Position numbers and translations under genes: made by a program. DNA of 46,849 bases, from contig JAAYEQ010000022.1 in assembly GCA_012728655.1 (NCBI GenBank), positions 1-46,849 on the forward strand. The letters run 5' to 3'. Within the stretch, counting starts at the first letter, position 1, and every line of letters begins with the position of its first letter. Positions 16,706 to 25,394 of this stretch are shown here, piece by piece. The stretch is from Syntrophomonadaceae bacterium. GTDB taxonomy: Bacteria; Bacillota; Syntrophomonadia; Syntrophomonadales; DTU052. Below the pieces are notes generated by a model. The model was not told the DNA's origin and made no database searches. It worked only from the letters and a program-made list of their open reading frames with translations.

Positions 16706-17488
16706 ATGGCGGAATTCAAGCATCTACTCATCAACCGGGAAGACAAGGTGGCAATTGTAACCTTAAACCGGGCGGAACATTTTAACACATTGAATTATGA
16801 AGTGTGGCAGGAGATCCATGATGCCGCCCAGGCGGTGGAGGACATGGGCGATATCCGGGCCGTTATCATCAACGCCGCCGGGGAGCACTTTTCCGCAGGT
16901 CTCGACGTCAAATACCTGGGGGAAGGCAGTTCGGAAGCGGTGCTGAAAAAGGCCAACTGGCTGCAGTCCATCTACACGGTATGGGAAGACTTCCCCGTTC
17001 CGGTAATTGCAGCCGTACAGGGGATCTGCTACGGCGGGGGTACGGAGTTCATCCTGGCATGTGACATCAGGGTAGCGGCTTCAAATTTGCGTATTGCCAT
17101 TCCCGAAGTACGCTTTGGCCTGGCACCGGATATGGGGGGAACTACACGCCTGCCCAGGCTGGTCGGTCCCGGTCAGGCAAAACGGTTGATTATCGCCTGC
17201 GAGGAAATCGACGCCTACGAAGCCAAAGCCATCGGCTTGGTAGAGATTGTTGTGGAGCCGGACAAGCTGATGGATGAAGCCATGAGACTGGCGAAAAAGA
17301 TCGCCGACATGCCCCCGGTGGCGGTTCGCATGGCCAAGAAGGGCATCAACTTGGCGGTGGAAAGCAGTCGCATGGCCGGTTTGCTTTTCGAAGGCGCTCA
17401 ATCCGTATACTGCTGTGGAACCGAAGATATGAAGGAAGCGGTGCGCGCGTTCTTTGAAAAGAGAAAGCCCGTGTTCCACGGCCGTTAA
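16706..17488 (+). CDS. enoyl-CoA hydratase/isomerase (crotonase family)
   Basis: This 260-residue crotonase-fold protein has an oxyanion-hole segment with HFSAGLDVKYL, and GICYGGGTEFILACD and IPEVRFGLAPDMGGTTRL. The two Glu positions used by hydratases (in GGGTE and PEVRF) are both present, so 2-enoyl-CoA hydration is plausible. AAGGAGCTGACC sits before the ATG at 16706. With the acyl-CoA dehydrogenase and flavin reductase at 6-10 kb it may serve fatty-acid or branched-acid oxidation, though the genes are not adjacent. Confidence 0.88.
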   Translation: MAEFKHLLINREDKVAIVTLNRAEHFNTLNYEVWQEIHDAAQAVEDMGDIRAVIINAAGEHFSAGLDVKYLGEGSSEAVLKKANWLQSIYTVWEDFPVPVIAAVQGICYGGGTEFILACDIRVAASNLRIAIPEVRFGLAPDMGGTTRLPRLVGPGQAKRLIIACEEIDAYEAKAIGLVEIVVEPDKLMDEAMRLAKKIADMPPVAVRMAKKGINLAVESSRMAGLLFEGAQSVYCCGTEDMKEAVRAFFEKRKPVFHGR

Positions 17489-17489
17489 G

Positions 17490-17581
17490 ACCAACATATA
17501 CTTAGTCGGACAGAATTCTTCTTCCTCAAAATACTCATCTCTTCTTTTGGTTAGCACCACCATATTCTTGGTCGGACCGAA
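17490..17581. repeat. imperfect direct repeat, two 26-base copies
   Basis: Copies at 17490-17515 and 17556-17581 match at 22 of 26 positions and start 66 bases apart. Both carry the core CATAT-CTT-GTCGGAC. They lie in the gap between the crotonase stop and the terminator. Confidence 0.6.
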
Positions 17582-17582
17582 G

Positions 17583-17626
17583 AAAACGGGAGCACCGGGA
17601 ATTGAGTTCCCTGATGCTCCCGTTTT
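17583..17626. terminator. bidirectional terminator between convergent genes
   Basis: AAAACGGGAGCA pairs with TGCTCCCGTTTT over 12 bp, with A and T runs at both ends. It serves the crotonase (+) and the MBL-fold gene (-), which converge here. Confidence 0.85.
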
Positions 17627-17637
17627 AAGTTTCTCAT

Positions 17638-18516
17638 TTATCTGGTGCTGCGGTACTTCCCTTCCACCTCTTCCACCCATCCCAGGTTTAGCAGCCTTCT
17701 CAGATGGGTATAGACGTGCACTCTTTCGAAAAAGCCCTGAACCAGTTCGGCAGGCTGGTATCCGTAAAGAAACTTTTGGGCGGCAATCTCTTCCAGCGTA
17801 TGTGCGTTCCGCAGGTATTTCATCAGCTTTTCCTCACGCTCGAATATCACTTCCAGGTACCGGTCGAACTCTTCGTCAATATTCTTTTCAATCAGGGAAC
17901 GGTGTGAAGATACCACCACCTGGGGTTTTAGAGCCTTCAACCGCTTTATAGAAGCGATGAATTCATCCACATCGCTGGTCATGTTGCCGTACCACGGACC
18001 AGTGGGAGTAAGGGCCACATCGGCTGCAAACAGAATCCGTTCCTTTTCTATCCAGAATGAATAGTGTCCCTTGGTATGACCAGGGGTATGCAAGGCCTGC
18101 ACGGTCGTATTCCCAAGTTCCCACTTGTACCCCTCCGTAAACATGTTGTCCGTATGATACTCCCGCCAGTCAAATGCCTCGAATATCCAGTCCTGAACCG
18201 CCTGCCCGTCAAGAACCTGAAAACCGTACCAATCGATGTAGGTCTGGCGTGAGCTTATTCCCTCCGCATCTTCCAGGGGCACAAAGAGCTTGGCCTTTGG
18301 AAAAAGCCAATTAAACATTACGTGGTCTTCGTGAAAATGAGAATTAACAAGATAGTCTACAGGGATGTCCTTAAGGGTGTCGACATTCCCGTGGCCAAAA
18401 CCGGCATCAATCAGGAGAATCTGATCATCCTCTACCAACAGCGAATTGGCCACCAGCAGTTTTACATGGGTCGAAGCCTTAACCATTTTTATCCGTTCGG
18501 TAATGGGTATCAGCAT
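17638..18516 (-). CDS. MBL-fold metallo-hydrolase with C-terminal helical extension
   Basis: This 292-residue metallo-beta-lactamase-fold protein has NSHFHEDHV as the first metal motif, then LHTPGHTKGHYSF and LFAADVALT. A C-terminal part of about 90 residues (EIAAQKFLYGYQ, VYTHLRRLLNLGWV) looks like a small winged-helix-type cap, as in some glyoxalase II-like proteins. AAGGAGAAGC precedes the ATG at 18516. It lies 19 bases downstream of the secreted stalk-domain gene on the same strand, so the two may be co-transcribed. Substrate unknown. Confidence 0.82.
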   Translation of the reverse strand: MLIPITERIKMVKASTHVKLLVANSLLVEDDQILLIDAGFGHGNVDTLKDIPVDYLVNSHFHEDHVMFNWLFPKAKLFVPLEDAEGISSRQTYIDWYGFQVLDGQAVQDWIFEAFDWREYHTDNMFTEGYKWELGNTTVQALHTPGHTKGHYSFWIEKERILFAADVALTPTGPWYGNMTSDVDEFIASIKRLKALKPQVVVSSHRSLIEKNIDEEFDRYLEVIFEREEKLMKYLRNAHTLEEIAAQKFLYGYQPAELVQGFFERVHVYTHLRRLLNLGWVEEVEGKYRSTR

Positions 18517-18535
18517 TTGCTTCTCCTTGGTACCG

Positions 18536-19885
18536 TTATCTGCATCCCGTCCGGAAGTAGTAGGCCAGAATCGTCTGCCCATAAGTGCGCCCGTCAGCGA
18601 AGGCTGCGGCGAAAGGATCCGGCATGTTTTCATAATAGTATGGTGCTCCTCGCGGATAACCGGGCACCGCCCATTTGCCCCCCAGGTCTTCCCAGTTGGG
18701 AGCAATCCCCCTGGTCACCAAACTGAAACGGGGACTTAACAGGTCAACTCCCGGCGGCAGGTCCCGGGTGGTGGCATATGCAAACAGGTGCTGTATTTGC
18801 GCTTCAATCCCGGTGGCCGGCGTATCGAAGAATGCTCCGTGCTTACCTTCAACAAACCAGACCCGGGACGGATTGGCTCCCCGAAGCGGTTCATCCGCGG
18901 CTGCAGCTCTGCCGGTGGCCCCCAGGCCGCAATAGTTGTTCTGCTCCGGGATCACCAGCCCGCCGAACCTCCACCATCCGGTTTCATGGGCGGCCTGGAA
19001 AAAGGCGATATCACCGCGTATACCGTACTTCTGCCCTATCTCCAGGTAGAGCCGGGCAAGTTTATAATAAGTACAGGCCACAAACTCAAGAATCTGATCC
19101 CTCTCCGCCGATGACAACTGCCTTAACTCCGCCGTGCTCCTGTTCAGTACCGAAGTCAGGTTTACCACTTCCAGGGTTGTAACCTCATGGTACCGGCTTT
19201 CCACGCTGTTCCTGGCCCGGCTTATGTACCTCGCGGAATCGGATTCGGTTATTCCGGGATCAATCCGGGAAGCTACTGCCTCAAAGGCCACACGAGCCAT
19301 GTCGGCAGGACCGGCCTGGGACTGTCCCATTATCGGAATCCCCAGGTATTGGTGTGCCGGGGACTCCGGTTCGGACGGTTCTTCATCTTCGGCAGGCTCC
19401 TCCGGAACCTCTGCCGGCGGCTGAATTCTTGTTATATGAACCTGGCGGGCATCCCCATCCCAGGTAACATTCATTCCCAGGTATTCGGTGACAACCCGTA
19501 TCGGTATCATGATGCGATTGTTGACTATCACCGGATTCACATCGGACGGAACCTGAACATCATCCACAAAAATCAGGGGACTGGCAAGGGAGTCTCGCTC
19601 CGGCAGCGGCGGCAGGATTATGCCGGGGCCCTTCTCACCGGTAATTATCCACGCCACCCTTACATCCGGCAGCCATTGCACATCCATCCCCAGTTGCTCA
19701 CCCACTGCGCGCAGGGGAACCATTGTTCGTCCGTTGAGAATAAACGGAGCCGGGTCGCATATCAATTCCTGTCCATCAACAAAGCATGTAACCGTAGATT
19801 GGGCGCCGGCGGGATAAGAAGAAAAAACAAGCAGGACGGCAAGAACAAGTGCAGCAACAACACCAAGATTCCTAAAGCTCAACAA
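18536..19885 (-). CDS. secreted protein: stalk (copper amine oxidase N-like) domain plus glucosaminidase-like domain
   Basis: A 449-residue exported protein. Residues 1-28 are a signal peptide (VVAALVLAVLLVFSSYPAGA). Two copies of the stalk-domain pattern follow (LNGRTMVPLRAVGEQLGM at about 50 and VNNRIMIPIRVVTEYLGM at about 122), then a Pro/Glu-rich linker near 160-178. The C-terminal half contains FQAAHETGWW and NNYCGLGATG, as in mannosyl-glycoprotein endo-beta-N-acetylglucosaminidase-type peptidoglycan hydrolases, with a Glu in AHETGW as the likely acid. A TTG start at 19885 has GAGGGGG upstream. It probably acts on the cell wall, for growth or spore release. Confidence 0.8.
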   Translation of the reverse strand: MLSFRNLGVVAALVLAVLLVFSSYPAGAQSTVTCFVDGQELICDPAPFILNGRTMVPLRAVGEQLGMDVQWLPDVRVAWIITGEKGPGIILPPLPERDSLASPLIFVDDVQVPSDVNPVIVNNRIMIPIRVVTEYLGMNVTWDGDARQVHITRIQPPAEVPEEPAEDEEPSEPESPAHQYLGIPIMGQSQAGPADMARVAFEAVASRIDPGITESDSARYISRARNSVESRYHEVTTLEVVNLTSVLNRSTAELRQLSSAERDQILEFVACTYYKLARLYLEIGQKYGIRGDIAFFQAAHETGWWRFGGLVIPEQNNYCGLGATGRAAAADEPLRGANPSRVWFVEGKHGAFFDTPATGIEAQIQHLFAYATTRDLPPGVDLLSPRFSLVTRGIAPNWEDLGGKWAVPGYPRGAPYYYENMPDPFAAAFADGRTYGQTILAYYFRTGCR

Positions 19886-20186
19886 AAAACAAACCCCCTC
19901 AACCAGGGGACGGACTTCTTTATGTATCCAGTCCCCAAAAACTCAACCTCTTTTCCCAAATCTCATGAATCAAATTTGTCAAAAAAATAGTAATAATCAA
20001 TAGAGGTAGATTATTGTCGTTATCTTGCGTAATATCCGTAATATTCGCGCATTCTTCATTAATTTTAGCTTACCTTTTAATATCCAACAAGAGAATGTCA
20101 GCAGGAAATCCAAACGTCAGGGCGAACATCCATAACAATATCAAGTATTCACGGTAAGAATTGGTTGGAGAACAAGGAGAAGCCAT
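19886..20186. other. AT-rich intergenic region, no gene seen
   Basis: About 300 bases between divergent genes. It must hold both promoters, but none could be assigned with confidence. It contains a near-repeat CGTAATATCCGTAATATTCGCGC at about 20027-20049. The SD for the downstream REC-GGDEF gene is AAGGAGAAGCC. Confidence 0.4.
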
Positions 20187-21125
20187 ATGGAAGTACCGAG
20201 GCAGACGGTTTTAGCTGTTGACGACAGCCTCCTTAATCTGCAAATAATAGCCGATATTTTGAAAGACGAGTGCGACGTATTGACGGCCAGGAACGGGGCA
20301 GAGGCTATCCGCGCGGCTTGTTCCGATCCCCCTCCGGATTTGATACTGCTGGATATTGTAATGCCCGACATGGATGGATTCGAGGTATGCAAGCGGATTA
20401 AAACTATTGAAAAGACCAAAGATATACCGATTATCTATCTAACCGGGATGAACAATGAATATGATGAGGAATATGGGCTCAGTCTTGGGGCTATTGATTA
20501 CATTACCAAACCTTTCAAACCCTCCATATTGCGAGCCCGGGTCAGAAACCACCTGCAGTTAAAATATTATCGGGATCGTTTGGCACGAATCGGCATGATA
20601 GACGGTGTGACAGGCATTCCCAACCGCAGACGGTTTGATGAGGTTATATCGTTGGAGTGGAGGCGGGCCACCCGTTCCAGCCAGCCGTTGTCTTTGATTA
20701 TGGGCGACATCGACTACTTCAAGAATTACAATGATACCTACGGGCACCTGGAAGGTGATGCCTGTTTACGCAAGGTAGCCAACAGGTTCTGTGAAATCTT
20801 GAAAAGGCCCGGCGACCTCGTCGGCAGGTGGGGTGGCGAGGAATTCGCCTGCATCCTTCCGGAGACTGAAATTGGCGGTGCCGTAACCGTTGCCGAGCGA
20901 ATAAGAAAGGGAATAATTGACCTCGCCATTCCGCACCTGAGTTCGCCCATAGCTCCGGTTGTCACCGTAAGCCTGGGAGTTACCACCATGGTGCCAAAAC
21001 CGGGGCAAGACCCTATTGAACTGATAAGGCGTTCCGATGAGGCCCTGTATAAGGCAAAGAAAGCCGGAAGAAACCGGGTTGCCGTGTTCGATGATCAACA
21101 GCTCCTGCTCCCACAGACTTCATAG
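20187..21125 (+). CDS. response regulator with diguanylate cyclase output (REC-GGDEF)
   Basis: This 312-residue cytosolic signalling protein joins a receiver domain to a GGDEF domain. The receiver (1-120) has the acidic pair VDDS, phosphoacceptor D56 in LILLDIVMPDMDG and K108 in ITKPF. The cyclase (about 135-305) has the active GGEEF at 216-220 and an intact I-site RPGD at 207-210, so it should make c-di-GMP with product inhibition. It resembles PleD-like or WspR-like proteins with one REC. No histidine kinase is adjacent, so its input is unknown. Confidence 0.93.
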   Translation: MEVPRQTVLAVDDSLLNLQIIADILKDECDVLTARNGAEAIRAACSDPPPDLILLDIVMPDMDGFEVCKRIKTIEKTKDIPIIYLTGMNNEYDEEYGLSLGAIDYITKPFKPSILRARVRNHLQLKYYRDRLARIGMIDGVTGIPNRRRFDEVISLEWRRATRSSQPLSLIMGDIDYFKNYNDTYGHLEGDACLRKVANRFCEILKRPGDLVGRWGGEEFACILPETEIGGAVTVAERIRKGIIDLAIPHLSSPIAPVVTVSLGVTTMVPKPGQDPIELIRRSDEALYKAKKAGRNRVAVFDDQQLLLPQTS

Positions 21126-21136
21126 CAGAGATGCCA

Positions 21137-21219
21137 TCCTGACTCATATATCGCAGGGAAACACCACCAGGGCCATATCCTCATCGCTGCGCGTTCCTGA
21201 CTCATATATCGCGGGGAAA
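21137..21219. repeat. 25-base direct repeat, two copies
   Basis: TCCTGACTCATATATCGC followed by A or G and GGGAAA occurs at 21137-21161 and 21195-21219, 58 bases apart, with one mismatch. It lies just after the REC-GGDEF stop. Confidence 0.7.
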
Positions 21220-21372
21220 TGCTTTCCTACTGTGACCCCGACAAACATCAAGCGAGCACCCCGGTTCCATCGCTAGGGTGAGGCTCCCGATATACGTTGG
21301 ATCCACCGGTTGTATCCCAATTTGTTAAGACCGGCAAACCAGGTTCTGGATAACAACAATTGGTTTATAATT

Positions 21373-21404
21373 ATTGCAATAAGGAGTTCATGAGATTGCA
21401 ATAA
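21373..21404. promoter_or_regulatory. paired ATTGCAATAA operator-like repeats
   Basis: ATTGCAATAA occurs at 21373-21382 and 21395-21404, 22 bases apart, about two helical turns. The core ATTGCAAT is itself palindromic. A TATAAT-like element lies immediately upstream at about 21365, so a regulator could block a promoter here. The nearest regulator gene is the TetR at 22038, but this link is inference. Confidence 0.4.
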
Positions 21405-21531
21405 TCGATAAATCCTCGTTAGCCCGGCGTTATCGGAACTTTACCGTCGGGCAGACTGCAATAGGTCTAAAACCGCAAAAACTAATACCCAATTTACGGG
21501 AGGTTGAAACCAAGCGACAACCGTCCCGGGT

Positions 21532-21849
21532 ATGGACTCCCATCAAGACCTCATTTTCGATTATAATAACATGATGAAAGGTCTTTTTCAGAATATTAAG
21601 GCCGATTTGGTTTACCGGGTTTGGGCGGATCAAGCCGGAATGGTACCAACTTTTATTGACTTGGACGCCCTAATAGCGATGTATATTCCTGCGGGTATTT
21701 TAGACGATGGTACCTCCGAACCGTTAGTAATGAGCATGACCGAAAAAGCAATCTACGAGATCTACGACCTCGGAAAGCCGTTCCCGGTCCCCGATGTAAG
21801 CCAGGCCAAAGATCTGTCCGAGTATTTTCAATACAGGGAGCAAGTCTGA
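21532..21849 (+). CDS. hypothetical protein, 105 residues
   Basis: The ORF starts MDSHQDLIFDYNNMMKG and contains a hydrophobic-acidic middle (FIDLDALIAMYIPAGILDDG). Codon composition is gene-like and nothing opposite looks better. The ATG at 21532 lacks a close ribosome binding site: GGGAGGT lies 26 bases upstream and is cut off by an in-frame TGA, so the true start may be damaged or non-standard. It could be a remnant. Family not recognised. Confidence 0.4.
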   Translation: MDSHQDLIFDYNNMMKGLFQNIKADLVYRVWADQAGMVPTFIDLDALIAMYIPAGILDDGTSEPLVMSMTEKAIYEIYDLGKPFPVPDVSQAKDLSEYFQYREQV

Positions 21850-22037
21850 AGGTTGCCTGAATCCGGCATATGGACCCAATCCCGAAATGCTGCTCCTCCT
21901 GTACCGCCGGAGAGACAGCATTTCGATTCGCCGCAAGCGTCGCATCACCGATAGATTATCTTATTTGCAGCCCGGCACCATCGTTTCTCTCCAATCAACA
22001 ATTTACATCAGGTTCCTGAGGAGTTTATTTAACCGGT

Positions 22038-22640
22038 ATGATTCCAAAAACGCAAGCGGGTATGGAAAACAAAAAAACCAAGATCCTTAAAGCGGCATTA
22101 AAGCTGTTCACGAAGTATGGTTTCCGGGAGACTACTACCTCTCAGATCGCCAGGGAAGCCGGTGTCGCCAACGGCACCTTGTTTCACTATTTTCCGACCA
22201 AAGACGACATAATAGAAACCCTGTTTCTGCTGTGCAGTTTAAATGCCGAGAGCTACTACCGGAGAGGTCTGGAAAATTACAAGTCGATCAAGGGCAAATT
22301 CATGCAATTGCTGCACAACTGGCTGAACTTTGCCCTGGAGCACACTGAGCAGTACCTGTTTATAAACATGTACTTGACCTCATCCTATCTGCCACAGGAT
22401 GAAAAAATCCTGGTTTTCAGCGAATTTATCGAAAAAATTATTGAACCCGGGGAGCGACAGAAACTCTTTAAGGACGGCCCCCCGGAGCTCATCCTGGAGG
22501 TAACCTGCAATCTTCTTCACATTCTAATCGTTCATTTTCTGAACAACCGTCAAAAAGCGTCGGATCCCGAGTATGTGGAACGCGCGCTGAGCTTTATTTG
22601 GGACAGTGTGAGCAACCCTCATGCCCTCTCTCATAAATAA
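22038..22640 (+). CDS. TetR/AcrR-family transcriptional regulator
   Basis: This 200-residue repressor-type protein has the TetR helix-turn-helix near residues 15-60 (ILKAALKLFTKYGFRETTTS, then GTLFHYFPTKDDI) and an all-helical ligand-binding C-terminal part with no obvious ligand. The start at 22038 has GAGGAG 15 bases upstream; a shorter start at 22062 (MENKKTK) is possible. Its gene converges with the esterase. Its target could be itself, the 21.4-kb operator pair, or acyl-CoA genes. Confidence 0.88.
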   Translation: MIPKTQAGMENKKTKILKAALKLFTKYGFRETTTSQIAREAGVANGTLFHYFPTKDDIIETLFLLCSLNAESYYRRGLENYKSIKGKFMQLLHNWLNFALEHTEQYLFINMYLTSSYLPQDEKILVFSEFIEKIIEPGERQKLFKDGPPELILEVTCNLLHILIVHFLNNRQKASDPEYVERALSFIWDSVSNPHALSHK

Positions 22641-22738
22641 TGCCTGATGCTATGCCTTCAAGCTTGACCACTTCGGTGTCACATCATGCCCCTATCGACC
22701 TCAGCCTCGTCCTGCCAGGCGTTGCCTGCAGTTATCCT

Positions 22739-24001
22739 TTATTTGGGAAGCCGAACATCCTTAATGTCATTCCATATGGCCTGGTTCAAATCTATCTGAT
22801 GGCAGACATTGCCAATAAGAGGTATCGGCAGGTACTGAGGACCCATCGGCCAAGTATGCCCCATCTGGCTGATCTTGTACAGTATCACTTTGGTGTTGTT
22901 GATGCCCCCGGAGTATGTATACTTGGTCACTCTGGTGGGATCGTCGGGCACTGTGACCGGGTATTCCTCTACCACCGGGGTTTCGGAGGTCCGGTTGACC
23001 TTCTTCCACCAGGCGATGGTGTCATCCACCGAGAGCGTCCCCAGCGTATCGTTTCCATTCCAGGGGAGGATCGGGTCCGCATCCCCGCTGGCCTGGATCA
23101 CGGTGATGGGGCGGGCAGGTACCTTGTCAGTCAGAACCTTGGCCAACGGACCGGTAACACAGGCCACTGCTGCAATCTTGTCGGAGAGTTCAATCGCCAG
23201 TTTATGACTGAATATGCCTCCATTGGACATGCCGGTGGCATAGATGCGGCTGCGATCAATATTAAACTCTCCTGCGGTGGTATCGGTGCCGGCCAGTTTG
23301 TCAATCAAAACGGAAACGAAATTCAGGTCGCTGATGCCAAAGTCGGTAAAATTCCACAAACCCTGATACCCGACGATCATGGAACTGTCCTGCAGGATTC
23401 CTACCCCTTCCGGTATGGGCTGACCGTCCGGGTAAACGACAATGAAACCTTCCTTCTCGGCCAGAATTTCCAACTTGGTGAGGCTCTGTTGACCATAACC
23501 GCTGCTGTGGATTCCGTGGAATGAAAAAACAAGCGGGACCGGGGTCTTACCATCGTATGACGAAGGCACATAATAATAGTAGTTACGCGTCAGCCCGTCC
23601 AACTCCAGGCTCCCGTGCTGCAAGGGGTAGGAAGCAATCCCCAATGAGCCGTCCTCCTTGAGGTAGCGGTCAAAGGGATATGACGGAATCAGTTTTGAAA
23701 AATCGCCGGCTGTCAGTGCGGCCATCATTTCACTGCGCATCTGATCCCAATCAACCGGTGCACCTGACCTCACGTTTTTGCCCCAGTCATACATGAACCC
23801 CATAGAGTCCTGGAAGTATACTGCCCCTGATGAACTGGAAAGAGCGTCGGCATAACCCTGCTGCAACCCTGCCAGCATGGCCCCCCCCGTTGCCACCGCC
23901 TTTCCATAGTCGGCTCTAACCAGGTGCTCATCGTTGGTTGAGAAAAAAACATACTTAAGTTGTGAAAGATCCGTTCTTAGCTCCTTGTCAACACTACCCA
24001 C
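22739..24001 (-). CDS. PHB-depolymerase/LpqC-type esterase, possibly lacking its N-terminus
   Basis: This 420-residue alpha/beta hydrolase has YYYYVPSSYDGKTPVPLVF and HGIHSSG (oxyanion region). The nucleophile motif GMSNGG, with FSHKLA after it, is as in poly(3-hydroxybutyrate) depolymerase-like carboxyl esterases. The catalytic Asp in GDADPILPW and His in GHTWP are present. The GTG at 24001 follows GGGAGGG. There is no signal peptide, although relatives are usually secreted. The frame stays open with gene-like residues (GSIAQLKTLRLGGS) for about 17 codons upstream until a TAA, hinting at a lost 5' end. Confidence 0.78.
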   Translation of the reverse strand: MGSVDKELRTDLSQLKYVFFSTNDEHLVRADYGKAVATGGAMLAGLQQGYADALSSSSGAVYFQDSMGFMYDWGKNVRSGAPVDWDQMRSEMMAALTAGDFSKLIPSYPFDRYLKEDGSLGIASYPLQHGSLELDGLTRNYYYYVPSSYDGKTPVPLVFSFHGIHSSGYGQQSLTKLEILAEKEGFIVVYPDGQPIPEGVGILQDSSMIVGYQGLWNFTDFGISDLNFVSVLIDKLAGTDTTAGEFNIDRSRIYATGMSNGGIFSHKLAIELSDKIAAVACVTGPLAKVLTDKVPARPITVIQASGDADPILPWNGNDTLGTLSVDDTIAWWKKVNRTSETPVVEEYPVTVPDDPTRVTKYTYSGGINNTKVILYKISQMGHTWPMGPQYLPIPLIGNVCHQIDLNQAIWNDIKDVRLPK

Positions 24002-24180
24002 TATCGACCCTCCCAATCTTAATGTTTTGAGCTGTGCAATACTCCCCTTGAAAGGAAAGGATTACCTGCACTTTTATAGTAATCAATTTATTTCATCGCT
24101 CTGGAGTAAGCAGTCGATAGGGAGAATTCATGAAGATGGATAACTGCCGCCCGTAACGGCAGCATCCTTGATAAAGCAAA

Positions 24181-24224
24181 CCCATGCCGGGGAATGAGCC
24201 ACACATTATCTCCCCTGGCATGGG
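24181..24224 (-). terminator. hairpin downstream of the DUF2935 gene
   Basis: CCCATGCC...GGCATGGG with an inner GGGGA/TCCCC stem. On the minus strand it is followed by TTTGCTTT, a modest U tract. Confidence 0.5.
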
Positions 24225-24257
24225 ATTGTTGAATCGCGGTTGGTCCGAGCTTCTATT

Positions 24258-25181
24258 CTACCGGTTAACCAGAACCGCCAGAAAATGATTGGCTTCCCGC
24301 AGTATATGATCGGCCAGCAGCGGAATAATGACGGATCGAACCTGACAGCCCAGAATCATGTCTTCACCGGTTCTCTTGAAATCGCGAATGTCTCTGACAG
24401 TTCTGATTTCTTCCTGAATCAGCGCTCGCAGGTAGCGGTCAAACCTCCCTCTGGAGTTGGCCCACTCAGCCTCTCGGGCAAGCCCGAAAAACCTTTCGGC
24501 GAAGCGGTTTGCCTGCCGGATAAGCTTTGCTTCGGAAGGATCCAAGAGGTGGGCAACAAACTGTGCATGCTCGGCCATGATGTGATCCCAGAAGGCTTTG
24601 GTCTCCATAATTTGCATCTCCCGATACGGATCCGATCCTTGCTGAAGCTTTTCCAGGTATTCAATGTAGGTATCCGCTTCCTCCCGCAGGTGTTCAATCA
24701 TGCTGGGCAGGACAAAGGTGAAGAGGTTGCAGTCCAGTACTTCGTTGAGGACTGTGGTTTTAAAATCAGCCAGAGAACGAGTCAGATTGATAGCCTGTGA
24801 ATTAAGCCGCCGGACCGCGTCCTCCAAACCGGGATCCTCCCGCCCCGGGCGGAGCATCATTTCCATTTTCGTCAGGGCCGTGTCGATGTCAATCCCCGAG
24901 AGCTCCTCGGTTTTCTCTTCCGCCTCCAGGGTTCGGTCGGTGACGATCTCCTGTGACTCGAGCACGGTACGGCTCACATTGCCATCAGCCATTCTTACGG
25001 CTTCGTTAAGCAGGTTGTTGAATCCCCTCCTGAACCCACCGGCCGCCTCGACCAATTCGGTGTTCCCGGGCGCAATGCCGGCCTCCAGAATAAGAGAATG
25101 CTCCTTCATAATCCTCAAAAAGAAAAGGTTAAGACCCAGCGACTTCTGGATAAACTCCATGGTTTCCAGTTGTCGATCCAA
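24258..25181 (-). CDS. DUF2935 family protein
   Basis: This 307-residue, mostly helical protein matches DUF2935, a Firmicute family. SLGLNLFFLRIMKEHSLILE opens the first repeat and FWDHIMAEHAQFVAHLLDP the second, so it looks like an internal duplication of a four-helix unit. The recurrent E, H and D positions suggest a ferritin-like metal site, but function is not known. I chose the TTG at 25181 because GGGGAGG lies just upstream; the ATG at 25205 would place that site inside the gene. It stands alone. Confidence 0.8.
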   Translation of the reverse strand: MDRQLETMEFIQKSLGLNLFFLRIMKEHSLILEAGIAPGNTELVEAAGGFRRGFNNLLNEAVRMADGNVSRTVLESQEIVTDRTLEAEEKTEELSGIDIDTALTKMEMMLRPGREDPGLEDAVRRLNSQAINLTRSLADFKTTVLNEVLDCNLFTFVLPSMIEHLREEADTYIEYLEKLQQGSDPYREMQIMETKAFWDHIMAEHAQFVAHLLDPSEAKLIRQANRFAERFFGLAREAEWANSRGRFDRYLRALIQEEIRTVRDIRDFKRTGEDMILGCQVRSVIIPLLADHILREANHFLAVLVNR

Positions 25182-25394
25182 AATAATACCTCCCCGGTGT
25201 TTCATATGTTATCTTATTCATCTCATCAACATTTGCTTCACTATTCGGATAATCAAACCGGAGGAGGTAAAAATAAAAATCCGGCTTAAGGGCCGGTGAA
25301 AGCAGACAGCTTTATTATTTTGTTGATAGCCGGCAGGAAACGGGCTTTTGCAACCAGTTCCAAACAACTCTGTTTTCTATTTGGTGTCCGGCAC

